From: Curtobacterium sp. UNCCL20
GTDB lineage: Bacteria; Actinomycetota; Actinomycetes; Actinomycetales; Microbacteriaceae
Direction of reading: 5' to 3'
DNA length: 64,000 nucleotides
Assembly: GCF_900101675.1 (NCBI RefSeq)
Contig: NZ_FNKG01000001.1
Coordinates: 665,378-729,377, forward strand
The translations under genes and the position numbers were made by a program. The notes beneath the pieces are model-generated. The model was not told the DNA's origin. It worked only from the letters and a program-made list of their open reading frames with translations, and did no database searches. Positions 14,793-22,129 of the stretch are shown here, in pieces; position 1 is the stretch's first letter, and each line of letters starts with the position of its first letter.

Positions 14793-15425
14793 ATGGCCGA
14801 GCAACCAGACCCCGTGGAGCAGCCTGCGCTGTCCCTGCTCGAGCGGAAGCAGCGTGCCGCGCGCCGGCGGATCATCGAAGCGGCCGACGAACTGTTCGCG
14901 GAGCGAGGCTTCGACGCCGTCTCGGTCACGGACATCGCCGAGCGTGCCGAGGTGGGGCGGACCACGTTCTTCCGACACTTCGGCGACAAGACCGAGGTGG
15001 TCTTCGCCAAGGAGCAGGCGATGTTCGACGCGATCGCTGCCGTCACGTCTCCGGGGTTGGATCCCTCGCAGTCCGTCGAGTCGCTCGCCGGCGCCGTGAG
15101 TGCACTCGAACCGCTGGTACTCCAGCTGTGCGCCGAGGCGACCGCCGACCGCGCGACCTACCGACGGCACGTCCTGCTCGTCGACGCGCACGAGGAACTC
15201 CGCGCACGCGAGGCAGTGAAGCACCAGTACGTCGCGAGCGAGTTCGCACGGGTGCTCGTCGAGCACGGCGCTCCGCCCAGGGTCGCCACCATCGCGGGAC
15301 AACTCGCGGTCGCCTGTTACTCCAGCGGCCGTCTCCTCGCCACCGACCCGTCCGACCTCGTCAGCACGACGGCCGACGCGTTCCGGGAGACGCTGGCGAT
15401 GCACCCGGCGGGGTCGGCACGCTGA
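14793..15425 (+). CDS. TetR-family transcriptional regulator
   Basis: 210 aa. HTH near residues 25-70: IIEAADELFAERGFDAVSVT, then IAERAEVGRTTFFRHFGDK. The start at 14793 follows a -10 box by six bases and also has GGAGG in front. The C-terminal domain resembles MftR-type TetR proteins. Divergent from the SnoaL-like gene, with two palindromes between them, so repression of that gene and of itself is likely. Confidence 0.87.
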   Translation: MAEQPDPVEQPALSLLERKQRAARRRIIEAADELFAERGFDAVSVTDIAERAEVGRTTFFRHFGDKTEVVFAKEQAMFDAIAAVTSPGLDPSQSVESLAGAVSALEPLVLQLCAEATADRATYRRHVLLVDAHEELRAREAVKHQYVASEFARVLVEHGAPPRVATIAGQLAVACYSSGRLLATDPSDLVSTTADAFRETLAMHPAGSAR

Positions 15426-15919
15426 GCGACCCGGGTCGAGTCCGTGTCCGGCGCTTCGCGGAGACCGATCGTGCCGCCTTCCTGGCCTACCAGGGACTTC
15501 CCGAGGTGCGCCGGTTCCAACCGGGCGGGACCATGAGCGAGCAGGAAGCATCGGCCTTCGTGTCGGAGCAGGCGCGGCGAGGCACTGACGAGCGCGGGGC
15601 GTGGCACGGCCGGGTCGTCGAGCTCATCGCCGAGCGGCGCGTGATCGGTGACGTGGGCATCTGGGTTCCTCCGGAGGGGAGCGGCCCTGTGGTCGGCGAC
15701 CTCGGTTTCCAGTTCGACCCTCGGTACCACGGCCAGGGCTACGCCATCGAGGCGCTCGGGGCCTTCGTCCCGGTCGCGTTCCGGGTCTTCGCGCTCGACC
15801 GGGTGACCGCCACCTGCCGAGAGGAGAACCGGTCGTCCTGGCACCTCATGGAGCGGTTGGGGATGCGGCTGCAGTCCGCGTCGGACGGGGAGCGCGGGTA
15901 CGCACTCGAGCGCGACTGA
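15422..15919 (+). CDS. GNAT-family N-acetyltransferase (RimJ type)
   Basis: About 165 aa. The N-terminal strand VRVRRFAETDRAAFLAY, the central DLGFQFDPRYHGQGYAIEAL with the acetyl-CoA loop, and the late TCREENRSSWHLMERLGM match the RimJ/RimL group. The frame has no ATG, GTG or TTG between the TetR stop and the first strand; the best start is CTG at 15422, overlapping the TetR TGA, so it is probably translated by coupling. The exact start is uncertain. Confidence 0.75.
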   Translation: MSDPGRVRVRRFAETDRAAFLAYQGLPEVRRFQPGGTMSEQEASAFVSEQARRGTDERGAWHGRVVELIAERRVIGDVGIWVPPEGSGPVVGDLGFQFDPRYHGQGYAIEALGAFVPVAFRVFALDRVTATCREENRSSWHLMERLGMRLQSASDGERGYALERD

Positions 15920-15923
15920 GACA

Positions 15924-15971
15924 GGGTCCGGGTCCGGACCAGGACCAGGACCCGGACCAGGACCCGGACCC
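15924..15971. terminator. Hexanucleotide-repeat hairpin between convergent genes
   Basis: GGGTCCGGGTCC and GGACCCGGACCC form perfect 12-bp arms around a run of GGACCA and GGACCC units. It lies between the stops of the GNAT and MFS genes and can terminate in both directions. Confidence 0.7.
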
Positions 15972-15975
15972 GCGC

Positions 15976-17190
15976 CTACGCCCCTCGTCCACCCGTCGGG
16001 GGGAACGCGTGCCGACGCGCGACGATCGCGGCGATCGCACTGGGGACCATGACGGCGAACGCGACCCAGGACAGCGAGCCGGTGCCGAAGGCGCCGATGA
16101 GCGCACCACCGACGAGTGCGCCAGCGCCGATCATGGCGTTGACGAGCGTGACCATGACGGCAGCGATCGAGTCGGATCCCGCGGCTCGGAAGCCCGCGGT
16201 GAGGAACCAGGTCGCTCCTCCTCCGAAGCCGAGCCCCCACAGCACGGCCGCGACGTACACGAGCACCGGGCTGACCGTCACGAAACCGAGCAGCAGGAAC
16301 GCCGCCGCCAGGAGCAGCAAGCCGCCGACGGTGAGGTGACGGTGGTGCCGGTCGATCCACAGTCCCGTGACGAGGATGCTCACGAACGCGGCGACCCCGA
16401 ACGAGAGGAGGACCCACTCGACCTGGCTCGCGATGCCGGCGGTGTCGACCAGCGCGGCGATGTACGTGTACAGGACGTTGTGCGCCAGGAAGAAGCCGCT
16501 CATCACGGCGAGGATCGTCAGCACGCCCGGAGCTCCGCGCAGGAAGCGGCTCCGCGGGCGTTCCCCGCGCGGCTGCCGGGGCACGACGACCGCGGGCAGT
16601 GCGGGGAGTGCGATGAGGACCCACACGATGGTCGCCGCGCCGGCGATCCCGGTCGCCGCGAACGTGAAGTGCCAGCCGGTCGTGTTGCCGAGCAGGGTCC
16701 CCAGGGGGAGACCGAGTGACAGTGCAACGGGTGTCCCGGCGTTCGCGATGGACATCGCCCGTCCCTGGTGTCGTTCCGACACGAGCCGTGCGGCGGCGGC
16801 GGCGAGGTTGGTCCAGACGAGCCCGGCGCCCACGCCCGCGACGAACCGTGCGACCAGGATGACGGCGAAGTCATCGGTCACGGCGATGGCGAGGTTCGAC
16901 ACCACGAACGCCGCCAGGGCGGTCACGAGGAGGGTCCTCCTGCCCCACCGACGGAGCGCGATGCTCAGGGGCACGGCGCTGACCGCCGTCGCCAGGGCGT
17001 ACACGGTCACCGTCTGGCCGGCGACCGCCTCGGTGACGTGCAGGGTCGCGGCGATCTCGGGGAGCAGTCCCGCTGGGGTCGTCTCGTTGATGATGCTCAG
17101 GAAGCCGGCGAAGAACAGGGCGAGGAGGCCGGCCCACGGCAGCCTCGTGTCCTGCAGCCGGCGGGTGTCGCCGATGGTCTCGGTGGTCAT
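15976..17190 (-). CDS. MFS transporter (DHA1 drug-efflux type)
   Basis: 404 aa with 12 predicted helices. LRRWGRRTLLV after helix 2 is the motif A loop region, and ARFVAGVGAGLVWTNLAA is the helix-4 motif of drug:proton antiporters. ATG 17190 follows a short leader, and a longer in-frame extension would run through the operators. Divergent from an ArsR-type regulator with two copies of the same operator between the genes, so it is likely repressed until the efflux substrate appears. Confidence 0.87.
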   Translation of the reverse strand: MTTETIGDTRRLQDTRLPWAGLLALFFAGFLSIINETTPAGLLPEIAATLHVTEAVAGQTVTVYALATAVSAVPLSIALRRWGRRTLLVTALAAFVVSNLAIAVTDDFAVILVARFVAGVGAGLVWTNLAAAAARLVSERHQGRAMSIANAGTPVALSLGLPLGTLLGNTTGWHFTFAATGIAGAATIVWVLIALPALPAVVVPRQPRGERPRSRFLRGAPGVLTILAVMSGFFLAHNVLYTYIAALVDTAGIASQVEWVLLSFGVAAFVSILVTGLWIDRHHRHLTVGGLLLLAAAFLLLGFVTVSPVLVYVAAVLWGLGFGGGATWFLTAGFRAAGSDSIAAVMVTLVNAMIGAGALVGGALIGAFGTGSLSWVAFAVMVPSAIAAIVARRHAFPPTGGRGA

Positions 17191-17201
17191 GCGTTCACTC
17201 C

Positions 17202-17223
17202 AGGTAAGACGAATGTCGTACCT
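17202..17223. promoter_or_regulatory. Operator copy 1 of the MFS/ArsR divergon
   Basis: AGGTAAGAC-GAAT-GTCGTACCT, 9-bp arms with one mismatch, 12 bp upstream of the MFS start. Copy 2 lies 42 bp away. Confidence 0.7.
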
Positions 17224-17243
17224 GGAGTGAAGCACGAGCCGAT

Positions 17244-17263
17244 GGTACGATGCAAGTCGTACC
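17244..17263. promoter_or_regulatory. Operator copy 2 of the MFS/ArsR divergon
   Basis: GGTACGA-TGCAAG-TCGTACC, perfect 7-bp arms. It shares the GTCGTACCTG half with copy 1, at a distance of four helical turns, which would suit two dimers on one DNA face. Confidence 0.7.
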
Positions 17264-17277
17264 TGAGGGGAGTGAGT

Positions 17278-17610
17278 GTGAGCGAAGAACGGTTGCCGAC
17301 CCGCGACGAGATCGAGATCGGACAGGTCCTGAGTGCCCTGTCGGATCCCAACCGGCGACAGGTGGTCCAGGACCTGCTCGCCGAACCCGAGGGCACCGAG
17401 CGGACGTGTACGAGCTTCCAGCTCCCGGTCACCAAGGCCACGAGCACGTACCACTTCCGGGTCCTGCGGCAGGCAGGGCTGACCTACGACCTCAGCTACG
17501 GCAACCGACGAGGCGTCTCACTGCGACGGGCAGACGTGGACGCGCGGTTCCCCGGCCTGCTCGACGCGATCGCCGGCGCGAAAGCGGTCGAGGACGCGCC
17601 GGCGTCCTGA
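17278..17610 (+). CDS. ArsR-family helix-turn-helix regulator
   Basis: 110 aa. The winged helix includes LSALSDPNRRQVVQDLL, a spacer, then TKATSTYHFRVLRQAGLTYD (recognition helix and wing). No metal-binding ELCVCDL motif, so it is a non-metal ArsR, often of efflux or redox genes. GTG 17278 is chosen because GAGGGG lies eight bases upstream; GTG 17272 is too close. Likely represses the divergent MFS pump and itself. Confidence 0.85.
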   Translation: MSEERLPTRDEIEIGQVLSALSDPNRRQVVQDLLAEPEGTERTCTSFQLPVTKATSTYHFRVLRQAGLTYDLSYGNRRGVSLRRADVDARFPGLLDAIAGAKAVEDAPAS

Positions 17611-17671
17611 CGCCGTGACCGTGCGCGGCCGTCGTGTCCCACGGGTCGCCGTCCCAGCGTGACCAGATGCG

Positions 17672-17713
17672 GGCCTGGAGGCGCGTGGCGGCGCCGCCAC
17701 GCGCCTCCAGGCC
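17672..17713. repeat. Palindromic repeat, full copy 2 (perfect 42 bp)
   Basis: Left arm begins GGCCTGGAGGCGCGTGGCGG and the right arm is its exact reverse complement, 21 bp each with no spacer. It lies between the arsR stop (17610) and the SDR stop (17715), so it can act as a two-way terminator as well as being a repeat-family member. Confidence 0.9.
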
Positions 17714-17714
17714 G

Positions 17715-18401
17715 TCAGATCGTGAGTTGGCCGAGCACCCGGTGCGCGATCGAGATCGACTCGCCGGACACCGCGGACCGCGGTGAGGCGAGGAACGCGA
17801 CGAGGTCCGCGATCTGCTGCGGGCTGGACTCGCCGCCGGCACCCCGCTGCACCTCGGCGGCGGGTTCGTCCGTCACCGTCCCCGGGTTCACGACGTTCAC
17901 CGTGACGCCGGAGCCGGCGGACTCGTCGGCGAGGTTCTTCGCGATGACGTTCACGGCCGTGTTCCGCAGTGACGCGGTGATGTTGCCGGACAGGTACGCG
18001 TTCTGCCCGCTCACCACGACGACCCGTCCGAAGCCGGCGTCGCGCTGCCCGGGGAGCACCACGTTCGCGACCCGGAGGAACCCGAGCGCCTTCCCGTCGA
18101 TCGCCGTCAGCACCTGCTCCGGGTCGGACTTCTTCGCGGGGTCGAGGGTCCCCGCACTCGGCGCGGCGGTGACGACGAGCACGTCGATCCGGCCGTGCTG
18201 CTCGAGCACCTTCGCCACGCCCGCGTCGACCGAGCCCTGGTCGGCGGTGTCGATGCCGACGCTGTCCGCGGAGTCGGACGCGCTGCGGGAGGCGACGACG
18301 ACGGTCGCCCCCTCGGCACGGAGACGTTCGGCGACGGCTGCGCCGATGTAGCCCTTCCCGCCGACGACGAGCGCGACGCGGCCGGTGAGTTCGAGGTCCA
18401 C
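17715..18401 (-). CDS. SDR-family NAD(P)-dependent oxidoreductase
   Basis: 228 aa. The cofactor motif is GGKGYIG (residues about 13-19), an unusual form of TGxxxGxG. The catalytic region is also atypical: after VVVVSGQNAYLSGN there is ITASLRNTAVNVIAKNLA, so the usual YxxxK is not clear and catalysis is doubtful. GTG 18401 starts one base after the DoxX stop. Last gene of a three-gene operon; the palindrome at 17672 follows. Confidence 0.8.
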   Translation of the reverse strand: MDLELTGRVALVVGGKGYIGAAVAERLRAEGATVVVASRSASDSADSVGIDTADQGSVDAGVAKVLEQHGRIDVLVVTAAPSAGTLDPAKKSDPEQVLTAIDGKALGFLRVANVVLPGQRDAGFGRVVVVSGQNAYLSGNITASLRNTAVNVIAKNLADESAGSGVTVNVVNPGTVTDEPAAEVQRGAGGESSPQQIADLVAFLASPRSAVSGESISIAHRVLGQLTI

Positions 18402-18402
18402 C

Positions 18403-18993
18403 TCAGGCGCCCTTCGGGTCCGTCGAACCCTGGGATTCGGGTGTCTCGGCGGGGGAGTCGGCCGGCGGCGTCGCGGCGTCCGCCGCGAGTGCCTTCCGGC
18501 GCTGCGCCACCTGCACGGCGATCGCCACCGGGACGGCTGCCAGGGCGATCGCGCGGAGCCACGGGCGGTCGAAGACGTGCCGCGTGGCGTGGTCGAGCGA
18601 GACCGGACCGGGGCCACCGAGCGCGAACATCGCCGCGGTGAAGCCGAGGTACGCCGGGAACTCGAGCCCGCCGTCCGCGTTGAAGAAGCCGTTCGGGGTG
18701 TGCACGCTCGAGGCGACGCCCATCGTCGTCGCGGCACCCGCACCCGCGATCGGTGTCGCGAGGCCGAGCACGAGTCCGGCGCCGGACCCGGCCTCCCCGA
18801 GGCCGGCGAGGACGGCGTTCCGACGGGCCGGACGGAAGCCCATCGCGTGCATCCCCTGGGCGGTGCCCTCGATGCCGCCGCCGCCGAACGCGCCGAACAG
18901 CTTCTGTGAGCCGTGCGAGACGAGGACGGCGCCGAGGGCGATGCGGAGCAGGGTCTTGGCGGTGACCGAGGCGGTGGTGGTGCTCGTGCTCAT
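18403..18993 (-). CDS. DoxX-family membrane protein
   Basis: 196 aa with four predicted helices. Typical DoxX segments are ISHG-like VLVSHGSQKLFGAFGG, MGFRPA and GEAGSGAGLVLGLATPI. A charged, Pro/Ala-rich C-terminal tail follows the last helix. DoxX proteins are linked to oxidative stress and electron transfer. The start overlaps the upstream stop (ATGA) and AGGAGG precedes it. Coupled to the SDR downstream. Confidence 0.88.
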   Translation of the reverse strand: MSTSTTTASVTAKTLLRIALGAVLVSHGSQKLFGAFGGGGIEGTAQGMHAMGFRPARRNAVLAGLGEAGSGAGLVLGLATPIAGAGAATTMGVASSVHTPNGFFNADGGLEFPAYLGFTAAMFALGGPGPVSLDHATRHVFDRPWLRAIALAAVPVAIAVQVAQRRKALAADAATPPADSPAETPESQGSTDPKGA

Positions 18994-19256
18994 GGAGTTC
19001 CTCCTGTTCGTCGGTCGTGTGCGGGGACGATCGTCTTCCGCAGCACGGTCTTGCTCTTGCCGATGTGTCGTTCGAACGTGAACCCAGCCTGCTCGAACAT
19101 GGCTCTGGTCCCGTTGTGCAAGAAGGACGACGAGGTCCGCTTGCCCGGTGTGAGCTCGTTCGGGAACGAGACGACCTCGCCGCCTCCCGCCTGGGCGATG
19201 AGGTCGAGCGCGCCGTCAGGGGTGAGCGGCTCGATCACGTGCGTCGTCGTCGTCAT
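18990..19256 (-). CDS. Short GNAT-like protein (C-terminal half only)
   Basis: 88 aa. The segment SSFLHNGTRAMFEQAGF and GKSKTVLRKTI is the C-terminal signature of a GNAT subfamily, but the N-terminal strands and acetyl-CoA-binding loop are missing; MTTTTHVIEPLTPDGA precedes it directly. It may be a truncated gene kept as the first cistron of the DoxX operon (ATGA overlap) or a stand-alone small protein. Enzyme activity is unlikely. Confidence 0.6.
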   Translation of the reverse strand: MTTTTHVIEPLTPDGALDLIAQAGGGEVVSFPNELTPGKRTSSSFLHNGTRAMFEQAGFTFERHIGKSKTVLRKTIVPAHDRRTGGTP

Positions 19257-19410
19257 GGCGTCACCCGGCCCTGTCCGTCCTCGTCATCCTGCCACCGCGC
19301 CGCGCGATCCGGCCAGGATCGCCGCGTCAATCGTCCACTCCGGACAGGCACCCAGACCGCGACGCCGACCATCGCCCCTGCACACGGACCGACACGAGTG
19401 GAGGAACGCC

Positions 19411-20244
19411 ATGCCCGACCAGCAGCAGCCGCCCGGGAGCGAACAGGAACTCACCCCGAAGGCCGACCACGGCGAGGAGTCGTACCGCGGCTCCGGCAAG
19501 CTCACCGGCAAGCGGGCCGTCATCACCGGCGGGGACAGCGGCATCGGGCGGGCCGTCGCGATCGCGTTCGCCCGCGAGGGTGCCGACGTCCTCATCAGCT
19601 ACCTGCCGGAGGAGCAGGAGGACGCCGACGAGACGAAGCGCTGGATCGAGGACGCCGGGCGCAAGGCCGTCCTCAGCCCGGGCGACGTCAGCGACCCCGC
19701 CTACTGCCGGTCGGTGATCGACCAGGCGGTCTCGGAGCTCGGCGGGATCGACGTGCTGGTCAACAACGCCGCGTACCAGATGACCCACGAGACGCTCGAG
19801 GAGATCAGCGACGAGGAGTGGGACCACACCCTCGCGACGAACCTCAGCGCCTACTTCCACCTCGTCAAGGCCGCGCTCCCGCACATGCCCGCCGGCGCCT
19901 CGATCATCGGCTCGAGCTCCGTCAACTCCGACAACCCGGTGCCGACGCTGCTGCCCTACGACGTGACGAAGGCCGGCATCGCGAACTTCTCGGCCGCCCT
20001 CGCACAGCTCGTCGGATCGCGGGGCATCCGCGTGAACAGCGTCGCCCCCGGGCCGATCTGGACCCCGCTCATCCCGTCGACGATGCCGCCGGAGCAGGTC
20101 GAGCAGTTCGGCAGCCAGTCGCCGCTCGGACGCGCGGGGCAGCCCGCCGAGCTCGCGCCCGTGTACGTCCTGCTCGCCAGCGACGACGGCAGCTACGTCT
20201 CCGGCGCCCGCATCGCGGTCACCGGCGGCACCCCGATCCTCTGA
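19411..20244 (+). CDS. SDR oxidoreductase, general-stress type
   Basis: 277 aa. A 35-residue hydrophilic N-terminal extension (MPDQQQPPGSEQELTPKADH...) leads to the cofactor motif TGGDSGIGRA, then NNAAYQM, the catalytic Ser in GSSSVNS, and YDVTKAG with Tyr and Lys. The extension and the TGGDSGIG form match the B. subtilis YdaD/YhdF stress proteins. GAGGAACG precedes the ATG. The manganese catalase gene follows after 31 bp, so the pair is probably one stress operon. Confidence 0.88.
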   Translation: MPDQQQPPGSEQELTPKADHGEESYRGSGKLTGKRAVITGGDSGIGRAVAIAFAREGADVLISYLPEEQEDADETKRWIEDAGRKAVLSPGDVSDPAYCRSVIDQAVSELGGIDVLVNNAAYQMTHETLEEISDEEWDHTLATNLSAYFHLVKAALPHMPAGASIIGSSSVNSDNPVPTLLPYDVTKAGIANFSAALAQLVGSRGIRVNSVAPGPIWTPLIPSTMPPEQVEQFGSQSPLGRAGQPAELAPVYVLLASDDGSYVSGARIAVTGGTPIL

Positions 20245-20275
20245 CCCACCACCGAAGAGAACGAAGGAGCACGAT

Positions 20276-21157
20276 TTGTACTTCCACAAGCAGGAACTCC
20301 AGTTCAAGGCGACCCCCGAGAAGCCCGACGCGGTCTACGCACGGAAGCTCCAGGAGGTGCTCGGCGGGCAGTACGGGGAGATCTCCGTCGCCCTGCAGTA
20401 CCAGTTCCAGGCGTGGAACATGCACATCCCGGGCAAGTACCGCGACCTGGTGTTCGGCATCGGTGCCGAGGAGATGGGCCACGTCGAGATGCTCGCGACG
20501 ATGATCGCGCAACTGCTCGAGAAGTCGCCCCTCGGGATCACCGAGGACGCGCTGCAGGACGACCCGACCGTCGCCGCGATCGTCGGCGGCACCGACGTGC
20601 AGCACGCCATCGTCGCCGGTGCCGGTGCGCGCCCCGTGGACAGCAACGGCAACCCCTGGCAGGGCTCGTACATCACCGCCAGCGGCAACCTCCTCGCCGA
20701 CTTCACGGCGAACGAGAACGCCGAGATGCAGGGACGTGTGCAGGCCGCCCGGCTCTACCACATGACCGACGACAAGGGGGTCCGGGACCTCCTCGGCTTC
20801 CTCATCGCCCGTGACACGATGCACCAGAACATGTGGGCGTCCGCCGCCGCCGAGCTCCGCGAGAAGGGCGTCGAGGACTTCCCCGTCCCGAGCAACTTCC
20901 CGCAGTCGAAGGAGCACACCGAGTTCAGCTACCAGTACCTGAACTTCTCCGACGGCGCCGAGGCGGCCGACGGCCCGTGGGCGAGCGGCCCCTCGTTCGA
21001 CGGCAAGGGCGAGTACTCGTACCACGACGGCCCCACGTCGTCGGTGCCGATGCCGCCGCCCACCCACCCGGACGTGCGCCTCTACGGCACGACCGAGCTG
21101 CCGAACATCGTCGAGAAGACGGCCGGAGTGGTGCAGGACACCCTCAACAAGGAGTGA
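20276..21157 (+). CDS. Manganese catalase
   Basis: 293 aa non-heme catalase that splits hydrogen peroxide at a di-manganese site. First-half ligands fall at Glu35 (YGEISVALQ), Glu66 and His69 (EEMGHVEM), the same positions as in the Lactobacillus plantarum enzyme; second-half ligands are in NENAEMQGR and RDTMHQNMW. TTG 20276 is the start, with GAAGGAG upstream. The C-terminal tail is rich in Pro and Gly. It follows the stress SDR and ends at a strong terminator. Confidence 0.93.
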   Translation: MYFHKQELQFKATPEKPDAVYARKLQEVLGGQYGEISVALQYQFQAWNMHIPGKYRDLVFGIGAEEMGHVEMLATMIAQLLEKSPLGITEDALQDDPTVAAIVGGTDVQHAIVAGAGARPVDSNGNPWQGSYITASGNLLADFTANENAEMQGRVQAARLYHMTDDKGVRDLLGFLIARDTMHQNMWASAAAELREKGVEDFPVPSNFPQSKEHTEFSYQYLNFSDGAEAADGPWASGPSFDGKGEYSYHDGPTSSVPMPPPTHPDVRLYGTTELPNIVEKTAGVVQDTLNKE

Positions 21158-21173
21158 TCGCACCCGCAGACGG

Positions 21174-21212
21174 ACGGGAGGCCCGGCGCACGACGTGCAC
21201 CGGGCCTCCCGT
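21174..21212 (+). terminator. Terminator after manganese catalase
   Basis: ACGGGAGGCCCGG and CCGGGCCTCCCGT form perfect 13-bp arms with an inner CAC/GTG pairing, followed by GTCTGTCTG. It is flanked by the convergent gene end at 21227, so it may serve both. Confidence 0.85.
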
Positions 21213-21226
21213 CTGTCTGCTGCCGG

Positions 21227-21550
21227 TCACCGGAGCTGCCGGCCGGCCCCGCCGACCGTCACCACCGCTCCGGTGTCCGTTCCCTCCGGACGAGGCGGGT
21301 CGAACAGGCCCCAGTACGCGCGCACGGCGCTCCACCCCGCGATGAGCAGGACCGTGCCCGCGACCGCGGCGACCCAGGGCAGGACTGGCGACTGCTCCCA
21401 CACGCGTGGGAGCGCGAGCCACAGCAGGAAGTTCCCGGCGAGGCTCCCGGTCGCGCCGAGCAGGGCAGCCGTGCGCCGGTCGAGGCTGGACAGCGTGAGG
21501 GCGACGGTCACGGCGGCCACCGCAGCGAGCGCGTTGACGAGGTCGAACAC
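21227..21550 (-). CDS. Membrane protein of unknown function
   Basis: 107 aa with three predicted helices (LAAVAAVTVALTL, LAGNFLLWLALP, WVAAVAGTVLLIAGW) and a polar C-terminal tail. Starts with GTG only 11 bp after the hsp20 stop, with TAGGAG upstream, so it is the second gene of the heat-shock unit. No family recognised; co-expression suggests an envelope-stress role. Confidence 0.7.
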   Translation of the reverse strand: MFDLVNALAAVAAVTVALTLSSLDRRTAALLGATGSLAGNFLLWLALPRVWEQSPVLPWVAAVAGTVLLIAGWSAVRAYWGLFDPPRPEGTDTGAVVTVGGAGRQLR

Positions 21551-21561
21551 CGCTGTCGCTC

Positions 21562-21993
21562 CTACTCCCCGGTGCCGACGGCGAGCTGCTCGCGACCGCC
21601 ACCGGTGGTGACCGCGATCTTCCGCGGCTTCGCGGACTCCTTCACCGGCAGGGTGACGCTCAGCACGCCGTTGTCGTAGCCGGCCGCGATGCGCTCGGTG
21701 TCGAGCCCGTCACCGAGGGTGAGCTGGCGGACGTACGTGCCGGGCTGCCGCTCCCTCGTGAGCCACTGCGAGCCCTCCGGTGCACCGAGCGTGCGCTCCG
21801 CCCGGATGGTCAGGACGGAGCCGTCCACGTCGATGTCGACGGAGCCCGGGTCGATGCCGGGCAGGTCGACGTCGAGGACGTAGTGGTCCCCGGTGCGGTA
21901 GAGGTCCATCGGCATCGAGCGCGGTCCGGTGGACCCGAGGAGGGAACCAGCGAGACGGTCGAGCTCGCGGAACGGGTCGAAGTTCATCGTCAT
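21562..21993 (-). CDS. Hsp20-family small heat-shock protein
   Basis: 143 aa holdase chaperone. N-terminal MTMNFDPFRELDRLAGSLLG, an alpha-crystallin domain from MDLYRTGDHYVLDVDLPGI to NGVLSVTLPV, and a short basic tail with the KPRKIAV interface motif. ATG 21993 has AAGGAG upstream; codons before it would run through the HAIR operator. Expression is likely heat-induced: the promoter region holds both HspR-type and HrcA-type operators. Confidence 0.93.
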   Translation of the reverse strand: MTMNFDPFRELDRLAGSLLGSTGPRSMPMDLYRTGDHYVLDVDLPGIDPGSVDIDVDGSVLTIRAERTLGAPEGSQWLTRERQPGTYVRQLTLGDGLDTERIAAGYDNGVLSVTLPVKESAKPRKIAVTTGGGREQLAVGTGE

Positions 21994-22018
21994 CGAAATC
22001 AACTCCTTCGTGTCTGCT

Positions 22019-22039
22019 GTTGAGTCCCCTCGACTCAAC
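22019..22039. promoter_or_regulatory. HAIR operator (HspR site) of hsp20
   Basis: GTTGAGT-N7-ACTCAAC. The TTGAGT-N7-ACTCAA core equals the HspR consensus CTTGAGT-N7-ACTCAAG except for the outermost pair. It lies about 25 bp upstream of the hsp20 ATG, in the leader or just after the promoter. Confidence 0.85.
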
Positions 22040-22049
22040 TGCCAACGTT

Positions 22050-22076
22050 TTAGCACTCGACCCTGGAGAGTGCCAA
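22050..22076. promoter_or_regulatory. CIRCE operator (HrcA site) of hsp20
   Basis: TTAGCACTC-N9-GAGTGCCAA; consensus TTAGCACTC-N9-GAGTGCTAA, one mismatch. On the minus strand it covers a plausible -35 TTGGCA and -10 TAAAAC with 18 bp between, so HrcA would block the promoter. Eleven bp separate it from the HAIR site. Confidence 0.85.
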
Positions 22077-22129
22077 GAACACGCTCGGAAACCGCTCGGA
22101 ACGCAGCTCGAGGGGTCGGCCGCAGGCGG

